Part shown: piece after piece, positions 7,413-15,939 of the stretch
Numbering within the stretch: position 1 is the first letter of the stretch
Layout of the letters: each line of letters opens with the position of its first letter
NCBI GenBank assembly: GCA_023386865.1
Contig: JAEWIV010000213.1
Coordinates: 1 to 28,616 of the forward strand
DNA length: 28,616 bases
Direction of reading: 5' to 3'
Source of the DNA: Pseudomonadota bacterium
GTDB taxonomy: Bacteria > Pseudomonadota > Alphaproteobacteria > Reyranellales > Reyranellaceae
Made by a program: the position numbers and the translations under genes
Notes under the pieces: model-generated
Told to the model about the DNA's origin: nothing
Databases searched by the model: none
Seen by the model: the letters and a program-made list of their open reading frames with translations, nothing else

Positions 7413-8597
7413 ATGAAAATCGTCAAGATCGAGGATCTTCATTGCAACGCCGGCTGGCGCGACTTTTCGTTCCTCAAGATTATCACCGATGAAGGGCTGA
7501 TCGGCTGGTCGGAATACAACGAGGGTTATGGCAGCGCCGGCCTCACCGCCGTGATCCGCCGCATGGCCCAGGACCTGATCGGCCACGATCCGCGGCCGAT
7601 CGAGCGCATCATGGCGCGCCAGCAGGGCATCACCCGCCAGGCGCCGGGCGGACTCAACCAGCAGGCGATGGCGGCGATCGAGAACGCCCTTCTGGACGTC
7701 AAGGCCAAGGCGCTGGGCGTGCCGGTGTACGAGCTGTTCGGCGGGCCGGTGCGCGATCGCCTGCCGCTCTACTGGTCGCATTGCGGCAGCTACCGCTTCC
7801 GCAATGCCGACGTCATGGGCGTCGAGCCGGTGCGCTCGCTCGATGATCTCGTGAAGCTCGGCAGGCATGTGAAGGAGCGCGGCTTCAAGGCGCTGAAGAC
7901 CAACATCTTCCGCTTCGATCTCGATCCGCCCAACATGCATCAGCCCGGATTCGCGCGCGGGCCGGGCTATCCCGAGCTAAATGCCGATGGCGCGACGCTC
8001 GCGGCCATCGCCGATGGATTGGCGGCATTCCGGCAGGGCGCCGGTCCCGAGATGGGCATCCTGCTCGATAGCAACTTCAACTTCAAAACCGAGGGCTACA
8101 TCAAGGTCGCGCGCGCCTGCGAGCCCTACAATCTGTTCTGGCTGGAGATCGATTCATACGACCCACAAGGCCTGCGCCTGATCCGCGACCGCGCGCCCAT
8201 GCCCATCGCCTCCTGCGAATCGCTGTTCGGCCGCCGCCAGTTCCGGCCGTTCTTCGAGAACCGCTCGATGGACGTCTCGATCATCGACGTGCCGTGGAAC
8301 GGCCTTCTGGAATCGGTGAAGATCGCGGCGATGGCCGAGCCGTACGAGATCAACTGCGCGCCGCACAATTTCTACGGCCACATGTCGACGTTGATGAGCG
8401 CCAACCTGTGCGCCGCCATGCCGAATTTCCGTATCATGGAAATCGATATCGACGACGTGCCCTGGAAGGACGATCTGGTCACGCACCCGCCGGTCATCCA
8501 GAATGGCGAACTGATCGTGCCCACCCGTCCGGGCTGGGGCGCCGATATCAACGAAGAAGCCGTGCGGGCACACCCGCCCAAGAACCCACATCCGTGA
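7413..8597 (+). CDS. Mandelate racemase/muconate lactonizing enzyme family (enolase superfamily)
   Basis: A 394-residue enzyme with the two-domain enolase-superfamily layout: an N-terminal capping domain (about 1-120) and a TIM barrel. Metal ligands are visible as Asp219 (LLDSN), Glu245 (WLEID) and Glu269 (SCES). The catalytic candidates are Lys162 (ALKTN) and His318 (CAPHNFYGH). The APHNFYGH segment and the CES strand end resemble acid-sugar dehydratases such as the galactonate dehydratase group, so dehydration of a sugar acid or related hydroxy acid is plausible; the substrate cannot be read from sequence. The ATG has GGAGGGG about eight bases upstream. The NIPSNAP gene follows after 13 bases, probably in one transcript. 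Confidence 0.88.
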   Translation: MKIVKIEDLHCNAGWRDFSFLKIITDEGLIGWSEYNEGYGSAGLTAVIRRMAQDLIGHDPRPIERIMARQQGITRQAPGGLNQQAMAAIENALLDVKAKALGVPVYELFGGPVRDRLPLYWSHCGSYRFRNADVMGVEPVRSLDDLVKLGRHVKERGFKALKTNIFRFDLDPPNMHQPGFARGPGYPELNADGATLAAIADGLAAFRQGAGPEMGILLDSNFNFKTEGYIKVARACEPYNLFWLEIDSYDPQGLRLIRDRAPMPIASCESLFGRRQFRPFFENRSMDVSIIDVPWNGLLESVKIAAMAEPYEINCAPHNFYGHMSTLMSANLCAAMPNFRIMEIDIDDVPWKDDLVTHPPVIQNGELIVPTRPGWGADINEEAVRAHPPKNPHP

Positions 8598-8610
8598 GGG
8601 GAGAGGTCAT

Positions 8611-9249
8611 ATGGTCTACGAACTGCGTTGCTACACCCTGGTTCCCGGCAAGATGCCGGACTACCTCAAGGCTGCCGAGACGATCGGTCGGCCGGCGCGC
8701 GGCAACAACTACGGCGTCAATCACGGCTACTGGACGGCCGAGTTCGGCGCGCTGAACCAGATCTGGCATCTGTGGAAGTACGACAGCCTGAACGACCGCG
8801 AACGGCTGCGCGGCGAACTCGCGAAGAACAAGGACTGGACCGAGAAGTACGTCCCGACCATCCGGCCGTGGATCCAGCGCCAGGACCTGCGCGTGATGAA
8901 CCCCGTGGTCGACATCAAGCCCAGCGACGGCACCACCGGCAACGTCTATGAGCTGCGCATCTACCGCACGGTGCTGGGCGGTGCGCAGCAGTACGGCAAG
9001 GACTTCCTCGAGGTGAAGGAGGCGCGCGAGAAGTATTCGCCGATCTGGGGCGCGTGGACCGGCGAATTCCCGCAGCCCAACGAGTGGATCCACCTCTGGC
9101 GCTACAAGAACCTGCAGGAGCGCTTCGAGGCGCGCGCCGCGGCGATGAAGGACCCGGCGTGGCAGGCGTATCTCGCCAAGGGCCCGGCCAAGCTCGCCGA
9201 GATGCACTCGACTTTGCTGCTGCCGACGAACTACTCGCCGCTGAAGTAG
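8611..9249 (+). CDS. NIPSNAP family protein, tandem domains
   Basis: A 212-residue protein made of two NIPSNAP (ferredoxin-like dimeric barrel) domains: VYELRCYTLVPGK begins the first at residue 2 and VYELRIYRTVLGG the second near residue 113. Each repeat has a later tryptophan-rich strand (QIWHLWKYDSL and EWIHLWRYKNL). Family members are small dimeric alpha/beta-barrel proteins often found in catabolic operons, generally without known chemistry. GAGAGG lies four bases before the ATG. It is co-directional with the enolase-superfamily gene upstream and the molybdenum hydroxylase gene downstream, from which it is separated by an inverted-repeat element. Confidence 0.88.
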   Translation: MVYELRCYTLVPGKMPDYLKAAETIGRPARGNNYGVNHGYWTAEFGALNQIWHLWKYDSLNDRERLRGELAKNKDWTEKYVPTIRPWIQRQDLRVMNPVVDIKPSDGTTGNVYELRIYRTVLGGAQQYGKDFLEVKEAREKYSPIWGAWTGEFPQPNEWIHLWRYKNLQERFEARAAAMKDPAWQAYLAKGPAKLAEMHSTLLLPTNYSPLK

Positions 9250-9271
9250 CAGCGGGCGAACCACGCCTTTC

Positions 9272-9388
9272 ATGCTCCTCTCCCCCTTGGGGGGAGAGGC
9301 TGGGTGAGGCGGTGATGCAGGAGGCAGCCTTTGTGTTGACCCCCTCACCTAACCTCTCCCCCAAGGGGGAGAGGAATATGAGGAGCAT
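9272..9388. repeat. 117-bp inverted-repeat element, copy A (no gene inside)
   Basis: The two ends are inverted copies of one sequence. Each contains the self-complementary core CCTCTCCCCC-TT-GGGGGAGAGG (one extra G in the left end) followed by YTRGGTGAGG, and each begins ATGCTCC at its outer edge. About 30 unrelated bases lie between. The right end is nearly identical to both ends of the DUF559-carrying element at 16941-17380. The flanks share TTTCATG at 9268-9274 and 9388-9394, which may be a target duplication, although it overlaps the terminal repeats. In RNA the arms could form a strong hairpin between the NIPSNAP and CoxL-like genes. Confidence 0.85.
9381..9385 (+). promoter_or_regulatory. 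Ribosome binding site inside the repeat element
   Basis: AGGAG sits six bases before the ATG of the CoxL-like gene and lies within the terminal repeat of copy A. The element therefore supplies, or has replaced, the native ribosome binding site. Confidence 0.7.
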
Positions 9389-9391
9389 TTC

Positions 9392-11734
9392 ATGAACTCG
9401 TACGACGACACCGAGCTCGCCTTGATGAAATTCGGTGTCGGCCAGCCCGTGCCGCGCATGGAGGATCCGACGCTGCTGCGCGGCCAGGGCCGCTATACCG
9501 ACGACATCAACCTCGCGGGCCAGGCCTACGCCGTGATGGTGCGCAGCCGCATCGCGCACGGGGTCCTGAAAGGCATCGACACGAAGGCCGCGCGTGCCAT
9601 GCCGGGCGTGCTGGCGATCTACACCCACTCCGACCTCGACAAGGCGGGCTTCGGCCCCCTGAAGTGCCCGATGAACATCCCGCAGCGCGACGGCTCGCCG
9701 ATGAAGACGCCGCCGCGCCCGTCGCTGGCCAAGGGCAAGGTGCGGTTCGTCGGCGAAGCCGTGGCTTGCGTCGTGGCGGAGACGGCCGTGCAGGCCAAGG
9801 ACGCCGCCGAAGCTGTCGAGCTCGACATCGAGGAGCTGCCTGCCGTCACCACGCCCGCCGAGGCGCTGAAGGCGGGCGCTGTGCAGATCCATGACGACGT
9901 TCCCGGCAACCTCGCCCTCGACTTCCACTATGGCGACGCCGAGGCGGTGAAGAAGGCGTTTTCCGAAGCGGCGCACGTGACGCGCCTGGAGATCGTTTCC
10001 AACCGCATCGTCGTCAACCCGATGGAGCCACGCTCGGCCATCGGTTCGTGGGACGCCAAGACCGAACGCTACACGCTGAATGTCGGCTGCCAGGGGGTGA
10101 TGGGCCTGCGCGGCGGTCTCGCCCGCGACGTGCTGAACGTGCCGCCCGACAAGGTGCGCGTGCTGACCGGCAACGTTGGCGGCTCGTTCGGCATGAAGAG
10201 CCAGGTCTATCCCGAGTACGGACCGCTGCTGCTCGCCGCCAAGCTGCTCGGCCGCCCGGTCAAGTGGACGGACGAGCGCTCCGAAAGCTTCCTGAGCGAC
10301 CATCACGGTCGCGACCATCAGCGTGTGGCCGAGCTCGCGCTCGACAAGGACGGTCGCTTCCTCGCCGTGCGGCTCACCGGCACGGGTAATGCCGGCGCCT
10401 ACATCTATCCGCCGATGCCGGCCACGACCAACGCGGTGAAGAACATCATCGACGTCTACGCCACGCCGGCGATGGAGGTGAACTCGAAGGTGGTGTTCAC
10501 CAACACCACGCCGATCGGCGCCTATCGAGGCGCCGGCCGGCCCGAGGGCAACTACTACATGGAGCGCCTGATCGATACGGCGGCGCGCGAGATGGGTATC
10601 GACAAGGTGGAGCTGCGCCGGCGCAACCACATCGCGCCCTCGCGGATGCCCTATAAGGCGCCGTCGGCCATGAACTACGATTCGGGCGAGTTCACCACGG
10701 TGCTCGACATGGCGCTGGCCGCCGCCGACTGGCTGGGTTTCGACAGGCGCAAGGCCGAGAGCCGGGCCAAAGGCAAGCTGCGGGGCCGCGGCATCGGCTC
10801 CTACCTGGAAGTCACCGGCCCGCCGGCCAAGGAGTATGGCGGCGTGCGCTTCGAGGCCGACGGCACTATCACCATGCTGAGCGGCACGCTCGACTACGGC
10901 CAGGGCCACGCCACGCCTTTTGCCCAGGTGCTCGGCGGCAAGCTCGGCATTCCCGTGACGCGCTTTCGCCTGCTGCAGGGCGATTCCGACCAGCTCAAGG
11001 TCGGCGGTGGCACCGGCGGCTCGAAGTCGGCACTGGTCGCGAGCCAGGCCTTCCTCGAAGCCGGCGACAAGGTGATCGAGCAAGGCAAGCAGATCGCTGC
11101 CCACGTGCTCGAAGCCTCGGCGGTCGACATCGAGTTCGTCCGAGGGCGCTTCACGATCGCCGGGACCGACCGCGGCATCGGCATCCTCGAATTGGCCGAC
11201 AAGCTGCGTTCAGGGCTGAAGCTGCCGGCCGACGTGCCGCAGTCGCTCGACGTCAGCCATGTCTCCGACAATCCGCCGTTCTCGTTCCCCAACGGCTGCC
11301 ATATCGCCGAGGTCGAGATCGACCCCGACACCGGTGTGATCGAGGTCGTGCGCTACTCCATGGTCAACGACTTCGGCACGGTCATCAATCCGATGCTGAC
11401 CGCGGGCCAGGCCCATGGCGGGGTGATGCAGGGCATCGGCCAGGCGCTGATGGAGCGCACGGTCTACGACCCGCAGGGCCAGCCGGTCGCCGGCTCCTAC
11501 ATGGACTACGCCCTGCCGCGCGCCGCCGACGCGCCCGACATGTCGGTGCAGAACCACTCGGTGCCCTGCAAGACCAACCTTTTGGGCGTGAAGGGCTGCG
11601 GCGAGGCGGGCTGTGCGGGCGCGCTGCCGTCGGTGATGAACGCCGTGGTCGACGCCTTGAGCGAATTCGGTGTCACGCATATCGACATGCCGGTGACGCC
11701 GGAGAAGGTGTGGCGGGTGCTGAATGGCGCCTAG
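9392..11734 (+). CDS. Xanthine dehydrogenase-family molybdopterin-binding subunit (form II CoxL-like)
   Basis: A 780-residue molybdenum hydroxylase large subunit, full length for the family. The N-terminal hammerhead domain covers about 20-150 and the molybdopterin-binding domains the rest. Motifs are GGSFGMK (263-269), AYRGAGR (377-383), GQGHATPFAQV (504-513 region) and the catalytic glutamate Glu738 in GVKGCGEAG. True CO dehydrogenase has AYRCSFR in the active-site loop; AYRGAGR marks the form II/aldehyde oxidase-like group, so the substrate is probably an aldehyde or heterocycle and not CO. The medium (FAD) and small (2Fe-2S) subunits are not adjacent. The adjacent modABC operon could supply its metal. 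Its Shine-Dalgarno site lies in a repeat element. Confidence 0.92.
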   Translation: MNSYDDTELALMKFGVGQPVPRMEDPTLLRGQGRYTDDINLAGQAYAVMVRSRIAHGVLKGIDTKAARAMPGVLAIYTHSDLDKAGFGPLKCPMNIPQRDGSPMKTPPRPSLAKGKVRFVGEAVACVVAETAVQAKDAAEAVELDIEELPAVTTPAEALKAGAVQIHDDVPGNLALDFHYGDAEAVKKAFSEAAHVTRLEIVSNRIVVNPMEPRSAIGSWDAKTERYTLNVGCQGVMGLRGGLARDVLNVPPDKVRVLTGNVGGSFGMKSQVYPEYGPLLLAAKLLGRPVKWTDERSESFLSDHHGRDHQRVAELALDKDGRFLAVRLTGTGNAGAYIYPPMPATTNAVKNIIDVYATPAMEVNSKVVFTNTTPIGAYRGAGRPEGNYYMERLIDTAAREMGIDKVELRRRNHIAPSRMPYKAPSAMNYDSGEFTTVLDMALAAADWLGFDRRKAESRAKGKLRGRGIGSYLEVTGPPAKEYGGVRFEADGTITMLSGTLDYGQGHATPFAQVLGGKLGIPVTRFRLLQGDSDQLKVGGGTGGSKSALVASQAFLEAGDKVIEQGKQIAAHVLEASAVDIEFVRGRFTIAGTDRGIGILELADKLRSGLKLPADVPQSLDVSHVSDNPPFSFPNGCHIAEVEIDPDTGVIEVVRYSMVNDFGTVINPMLTAGQAHGGVMQGIGQALMERTVYDPQGQPVAGSYMDYALPRAADAPDMSVQNHSVPCKTNLLGVKGCGEAGCAGALPSVMNAVVDALSEFGVTHIDMPVTPEKVWRVLNGA

Positions 11735-11795
11735 TCGACGGTGACGGCGTTGCAGGTGCGCCCGGTGCGCTGAACGAGAAGCACATAGGCTTGAC

Positions 11796-12407
11796 GTGAT
11801 CGACCATGAGGCTGCGCAAATGCCGTGGGCGGCGGGGCTGCCGGCCTGCTTGCGTGTTCCAGTCGCCGCGCGCGATTTGTCGGCGATCGAGCAGCATGTC
11901 GGTACGATCGTCAGGGAGATTCCAGATGGCCCGAATCCTCCCGGTTACATAGTAGGGCCACATACGATACCGGACATCGATCCGAGGCTGCCGGTCTGGA
12001 ATCTCCCGGAAGCATCGATCCTCCACGAGCGAATGCAGCTATGGGTGCATGTCGACGGCCGGCGCTACCGCTCGCAGTTCGCCGAGGCCTTCTCCGACAT
12101 CGACATTCTGGGAAAGGACATCGACCATGTCATGAACCGGCATGTCGCACGCCTCAAGGGCTTTCACTACGCGCGCGTCGTCTGCATATCACCAGCGGCG
12201 AACCGAAGCAGCGGCGCCATCTCCGAGAAGTGGGCGATCGACTATCATGGCAGTGAGGAAATGCAGCGGCGTCATCGCGAGTCGAAGGCGCGCGTTCAAT
12301 ACGCCGACATCGCCGATCTAGCCAAGATGCTGAATATCGCCGTTGGCGGCGGCGTCATGGGCCAATTGAACGACGTGCAGCATCTGTTTCGTGAGAGGCG
12401 GCCTTAG
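11796..12407 (+). CDS. Unrecognised protein, possible HNH-like C-terminal domain
   Basis: A 203-residue soluble protein that I do not recognise with certainty. The start is GTG 11796 (an in-frame ATG follows at 11820); the frame upstream is closed by a stop at 11742-11744. The C-terminal half contains IDHVMNRHVARLKGFHYARV (about 109-128), then PAANRSSGAISEKWAIDYHG and AKMLNIAVGGGVMGQLNDVQ. The order Asp-His, a short strand pair, an Asn and a later His is loosely reminiscent of HNH-type nuclease or toxin domains, but this is a guess. Codon use differs from the neighbours: ATA isoleucine codons occur several times and the GC content is visibly lower around 11930-12000, which suggests transfer. 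No immunity-like gene is next to it; the following gene is a GST on the other strand. Confidence 0.6.
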   Translation: MIDHEAAQMPWAAGLPACLRVPVAARDLSAIEQHVGTIVREIPDGPNPPGYIVGPHTIPDIDPRLPVWNLPEASILHERMQLWVHVDGRRYRSQFAEAFSDIDILGKDIDHVMNRHVARLKGFHYARVVCISPAANRSSGAISEKWAIDYHGSEEMQRRHRESKARVQYADIADLAKMLNIAVGGGVMGQLNDVQHLFRERRP

Positions 12408-12442
12408 CGCCTCATCGGCACACGGCACTTGCGTCGTATCAC

Positions 12443-13027
12443 CTAGCGCGGCAGCGAGTAGCCGATCCTCTCCTCGATCTCGATCGTCTTCTTGACCGCG
12501 GGTCGCGCCATCACGCGCTGGTAGTGTGCCTCGATATTGGCGAAGCCGCCGGCCCTGGGCTCGAGCGCATCGCGGATGCGCCAGTACAGGCGGAACAAAT
12601 GGATGTCGGCGATCGAGTAGCGGCCGCCCACCGCCCAGTCGTTGTTGCCCAACCGCGTGTCGGCGATCCGCCAGACCTCGCGCGCCCGCTCCATGCCGGC
12701 CGTGCGCGCCGGATGGATCGCCGAGGCGATGAAGGACATCCACGACACGACCTGCGCCTCGGCTTCCGGGTCGTTCGTCGGCAGCAGATTGGCCTGCGGA
12801 CAGGTCCGCGCCAGATAGAACAGGCAGCCGGCCACCTCGGTCAGCACGCGACCGTCGATCAGCAGGGTCGGCACCTTGCCGTTGGGATTGATCGCCAGGA
12901 ACTCGGGCTTGCGCATGTCCTGGGTGGCGAACGACATCGGGCGCGCCACGAAGGGCGCGCCCGTTTCGTGCAACGCGATGTGCACCGCCATCGAGCTGGA
13001 GCCGGGGGCGAAGTAGAAGGTCAGCAT
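12443..13027 (-). CDS. Glutathione S-transferase family protein
   Basis: A 194-residue cytosolic GST. The thioredoxin-like N-terminal domain (about 1-75) has TFYFAPGSSSMAVHIALHE and the cis-proline segment NPNGKVPTLLIDG (48-60), followed by TEVAGCLFYLA where most GSTs have the ES-AI glutathione-binding motif. The all-helical C-terminal domain carries the N-capping YSIADIHLFRLYW pattern. It lies 25 bases downstream of the oligopeptide-binding protein gene on the same strand and is probably co-transcribed with it, which is an odd pairing. The substrate is unknown. Confidence 0.88.
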   Translation of the reverse strand: MLTFYFAPGSSSMAVHIALHETGAPFVARPMSFATQDMRKPEFLAINPNGKVPTLLIDGRVLTEVAGCLFYLARTCPQANLLPTNDPEAEAQVVSWMSFIASAIHPARTAGMERAREVWRIADTRLGNNDWAVGGRYSIADIHLFRLYWRIRDALEPRAGGFANIEAHYQRVMARPAVKKTIEIEERIGYSLPR

Positions 13028-13052
13028 CCCCCGCTGATGGCGCGGCAGACCG

Positions 13053-14741
13053 CTACTTGTCCAGCCAGAACGTATCGAAGCGCACCACGTCGTAGATGCC
13101 GAAATATTCCTTCGGATTGTGGCCCTTCACGTAGTTGTACCAGCCGTCGTTGATCTTCTCCCAGGACACGGGAAGCAGCGGGGGATCGTCCTCCATGACC
13201 ATCTCCGCCTGGCGGATCAGTTCGAGGCGCTTCTTGGGATCGACCTCGCTGTCGATCTGCGGCAGGAGGGCTGCGAACTTCGGATTGTCCCACTGCGAGT
13301 AGTTCTGCGGTCCGCCCTTCTTGTACCAGGCGTTGAAGTAGTCGCTGGGATCGAGCAGGGTCGACACGATGGCGCCGATCGCCAGGTCGAACTTGCCGGT
13401 GTTCACGTCGTCGAACCACACGGATTCGACGGCGGTGCGGATGTTGGACTGGACGTTCAGGGTCTGCTGAAGCATGGCCTGGATGGCCTGCGACCACAGC
13501 TTGAACGAGGCGACCTCGCGGACCAGGAAGTCGAGTCCCTGGATGCCCTTCTCGTAGCCCGCCGCCTTCATCAGCGCCTTGGCTTCCTTGATGGAGTTCG
13601 TCTGATCGGCCTGGTAGCCCAACCGCTTGTTGAGCTCGGCGATCGGGGTGGCGAAGTTGGAGAACGGGTAGATGAAGCCGCCAACCATCATCGGCGCGAT
13701 GTCTTTCACGACGTCGACCAGCACCGGCTTGTCGAGCACGAGGTGGAAGGCGCGGCGCACGCGGGGATCGTCCATCGGCTTCTTCTTGTTGTTCATCCAG
13801 GTGGCCTGAATGACGCTCTGATAGAAGTTCAGGCCCGTCATGCCCTGGGTCGACTGGACCTTGCGCTGGCTCACCGGATCGAGCAGGCGGGCATAGTCGA
13901 TGCGGCCCGACAGGAGCGCGGAGCCCAGCTCGGGCGAGAACGGCAGGGCGTGGTAGAACTCGATGCCGTCGAGGTAGGGCAGGCCCTTGTTCCAGTAGTT
14001 GGGGTTCTTCTCCATCACCCAGACTTCGTTCTCGACGCGGCGCTTGCTCTTGAACGGGCCGGTGCCGGGAATGTCGACGACGCGGCGCAGGTTGTACTGG
14101 TTGTCCTCCAGGGTCTTCTTGCGAACGATACCGTTCCAGCCGCTGGCGATCGCGCCCATGATGAAGTCGGCCGGCCGCGGCGCCGACAGCTTGAAGACGA
14201 CGACGTTCTTGTCGGGCGCGGTGATCTCCTCGACCGCCGTGAACAGCGTGCTGCGCGGCATGCTGATGCCCTGCGGCGGCTTGGCGATCCGGTCGAAGGT
14301 CGCCTTGACGTCCTCCGAGGTCAGCTCGGCGCCGTCATGGAACTGAACGCCCTTGCGCAAATGGAACGTGTAGGTCTTGCCGTCCTTGGAGATCTCCCAG
14401 CTATGCGCCAGGTCGGGAATGATCGTCTTGCCCGAATCGCGCGGATCGCGCCGCACCAAGTTGTCGAACATGCAGCCCTGGCTGCCCAGGCTGTTGATGG
14501 TGCCCGACTGGTGGAAGTCGAAGTGCGGCGGACGCATGGTGATGCCGTACTTCAGCACGCCGCCCGACTTCGGGTTGGGCTCGGGAGCGGCGAGCTGGAA
14601 CTTCGAGCCGTCGAACTCGAGCGGCACACCCTGCGCCAGGGCGGGCCACGGCGTGCCATAAAGCGTGACGGCGGCCGCCGTGCCGCCCAAGACGAACTCA
14701 CGACGGCTTACGCCCCTACGCTTGGACTTGGACTTACTCAT
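13053..14741 (-). CDS. Peptide-type ABC transporter substrate-binding protein (family 5), Tat-exported
   Basis: A 562-residue extracytoplasmic binding protein of the DppA/OppA class (SBP family 5). The N-terminus has a basic region, the twin-arginine motif SRREFV (12-17), a hydrophobic stretch and an ALAQ cleavage site, so it is probably exported folded via Tat. The family signature appears as HSWEISKDGKTYTFHLRKGV followed by FHDGAELTSEDVKATFDRI. ATG 14741 is chosen because GGAGG lies seven bases upstream and the sequence further upstream is not signal-like. It is divergent from the two ATPase genes and, with the permeases at 17424-19273, completes one importer for peptides or another family 5 ligand. 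Confidence 0.93.
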   Translation of the reverse strand: MSKSKSKRRGVSRREFVLGGTAAAVTLYGTPWPALAQGVPLEFDGSKFQLAAPEPNPKSGGVLKYGITMRPPHFDFHQSGTINSLGSQGCMFDNLVRRDPRDSGKTIIPDLAHSWEISKDGKTYTFHLRKGVQFHDGAELTSEDVKATFDRIAKPPQGISMPRSTLFTAVEEITAPDKNVVVFKLSAPRPADFIMGAIASGWNGIVRKKTLEDNQYNLRRVVDIPGTGPFKSKRRVENEVWVMEKNPNYWNKGLPYLDGIEFYHALPFSPELGSALLSGRIDYARLLDPVSQRKVQSTQGMTGLNFYQSVIQATWMNNKKKPMDDPRVRRAFHLVLDKPVLVDVVKDIAPMMVGGFIYPFSNFATPIAELNKRLGYQADQTNSIKEAKALMKAAGYEKGIQGLDFLVREVASFKLWSQAIQAMLQQTLNVQSNIRTAVESVWFDDVNTGKFDLAIGAIVSTLLDPSDYFNAWYKKGGPQNYSQWDNPKFAALLPQIDSEVDPKKRLELIRQAEMVMEDDPPLLPVSWEKINDGWYNYVKGHNPKEYFGIYDVVRFDTFWLDK

Positions 14742-14786
14742 TTTGTTTCCTCCCATTAGCCTTACGGCCATTTGGCCTTTTGCAGA

Positions 14787-14805
14787 CTGAGCACGATGTG
14801 CTCAG
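14787..14805. promoter_or_regulatory. Perfect palindrome in the divergent promoter region (candidate operator)
   Basis: CTGAGCAC-GAT-GTGCTCAG has two perfect 8-base arms around a 3-base spacer. It lies 46 bases from the binding-protein ATG and 64 bases from the ATPase GTG, between the two divergent genes. Near-direct repeats TGGCCTTTTGC (from about 14773) and TGGCCTTTGC (from 14807) flank it. Dyad symmetry and position suit a dimeric repressor or activator site. No T-run follows on either strand, so it is not an intrinsic terminator. Confidence 0.55.
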
Positions 14806-14868
14806 ATGGCCTTTGCCCATTTCCCCGTATGGGCCAAGGCTAACACGATAAAATTCAGGGAGTCTCGC

Positions 14869-15935
<1,067 letters not shown>

Positions 15936-15939
<4 letters not shown>

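Noticed and set aside
5093..7492. A 799-codon plus-strand open frame across modA, the MsrQ-like gene and the DUF4286-like gene.
   Set aside because: It is antisense to three genes with clear family motifs and shows only low-complexity charged sequence.
8915..11104. A 729-codon minus-strand open frame opposite the molybdenum hydroxylase gene.
   Set aside because: It is antisense shadow of the CoxL-like gene; the His/Arg/Ala/Gly-rich sequence has no recognisable domain.
11731..11790. Minus-strand tail reading AYVLLVQRTGRTCNAVTVD then a stop, between the CoxL-like gene and the orphan gene.
   Set aside because: It looks protein-like, but only about 20 codons are plausible, no upstream continuation in the same frame resembles a domain, and its stop overlaps the CoxL-like stop. 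Too short to call a gene remnant.
14816..14833. Small dyad CCCAT...ATGGG next to the main palindrome.
   Set aside because: Five-base arms with an eight-base spacer are expected by chance in a region of this length.
14806..14868. A 21-codon N-terminal extension of the OppD-type ATPase from ATG 14806.
   Set aside because: The sequence is not conserved-looking, has no ribosome binding site, and begins inside the promoter region beside the palindrome; GTG 14869 has AGGGAG at good spacing.
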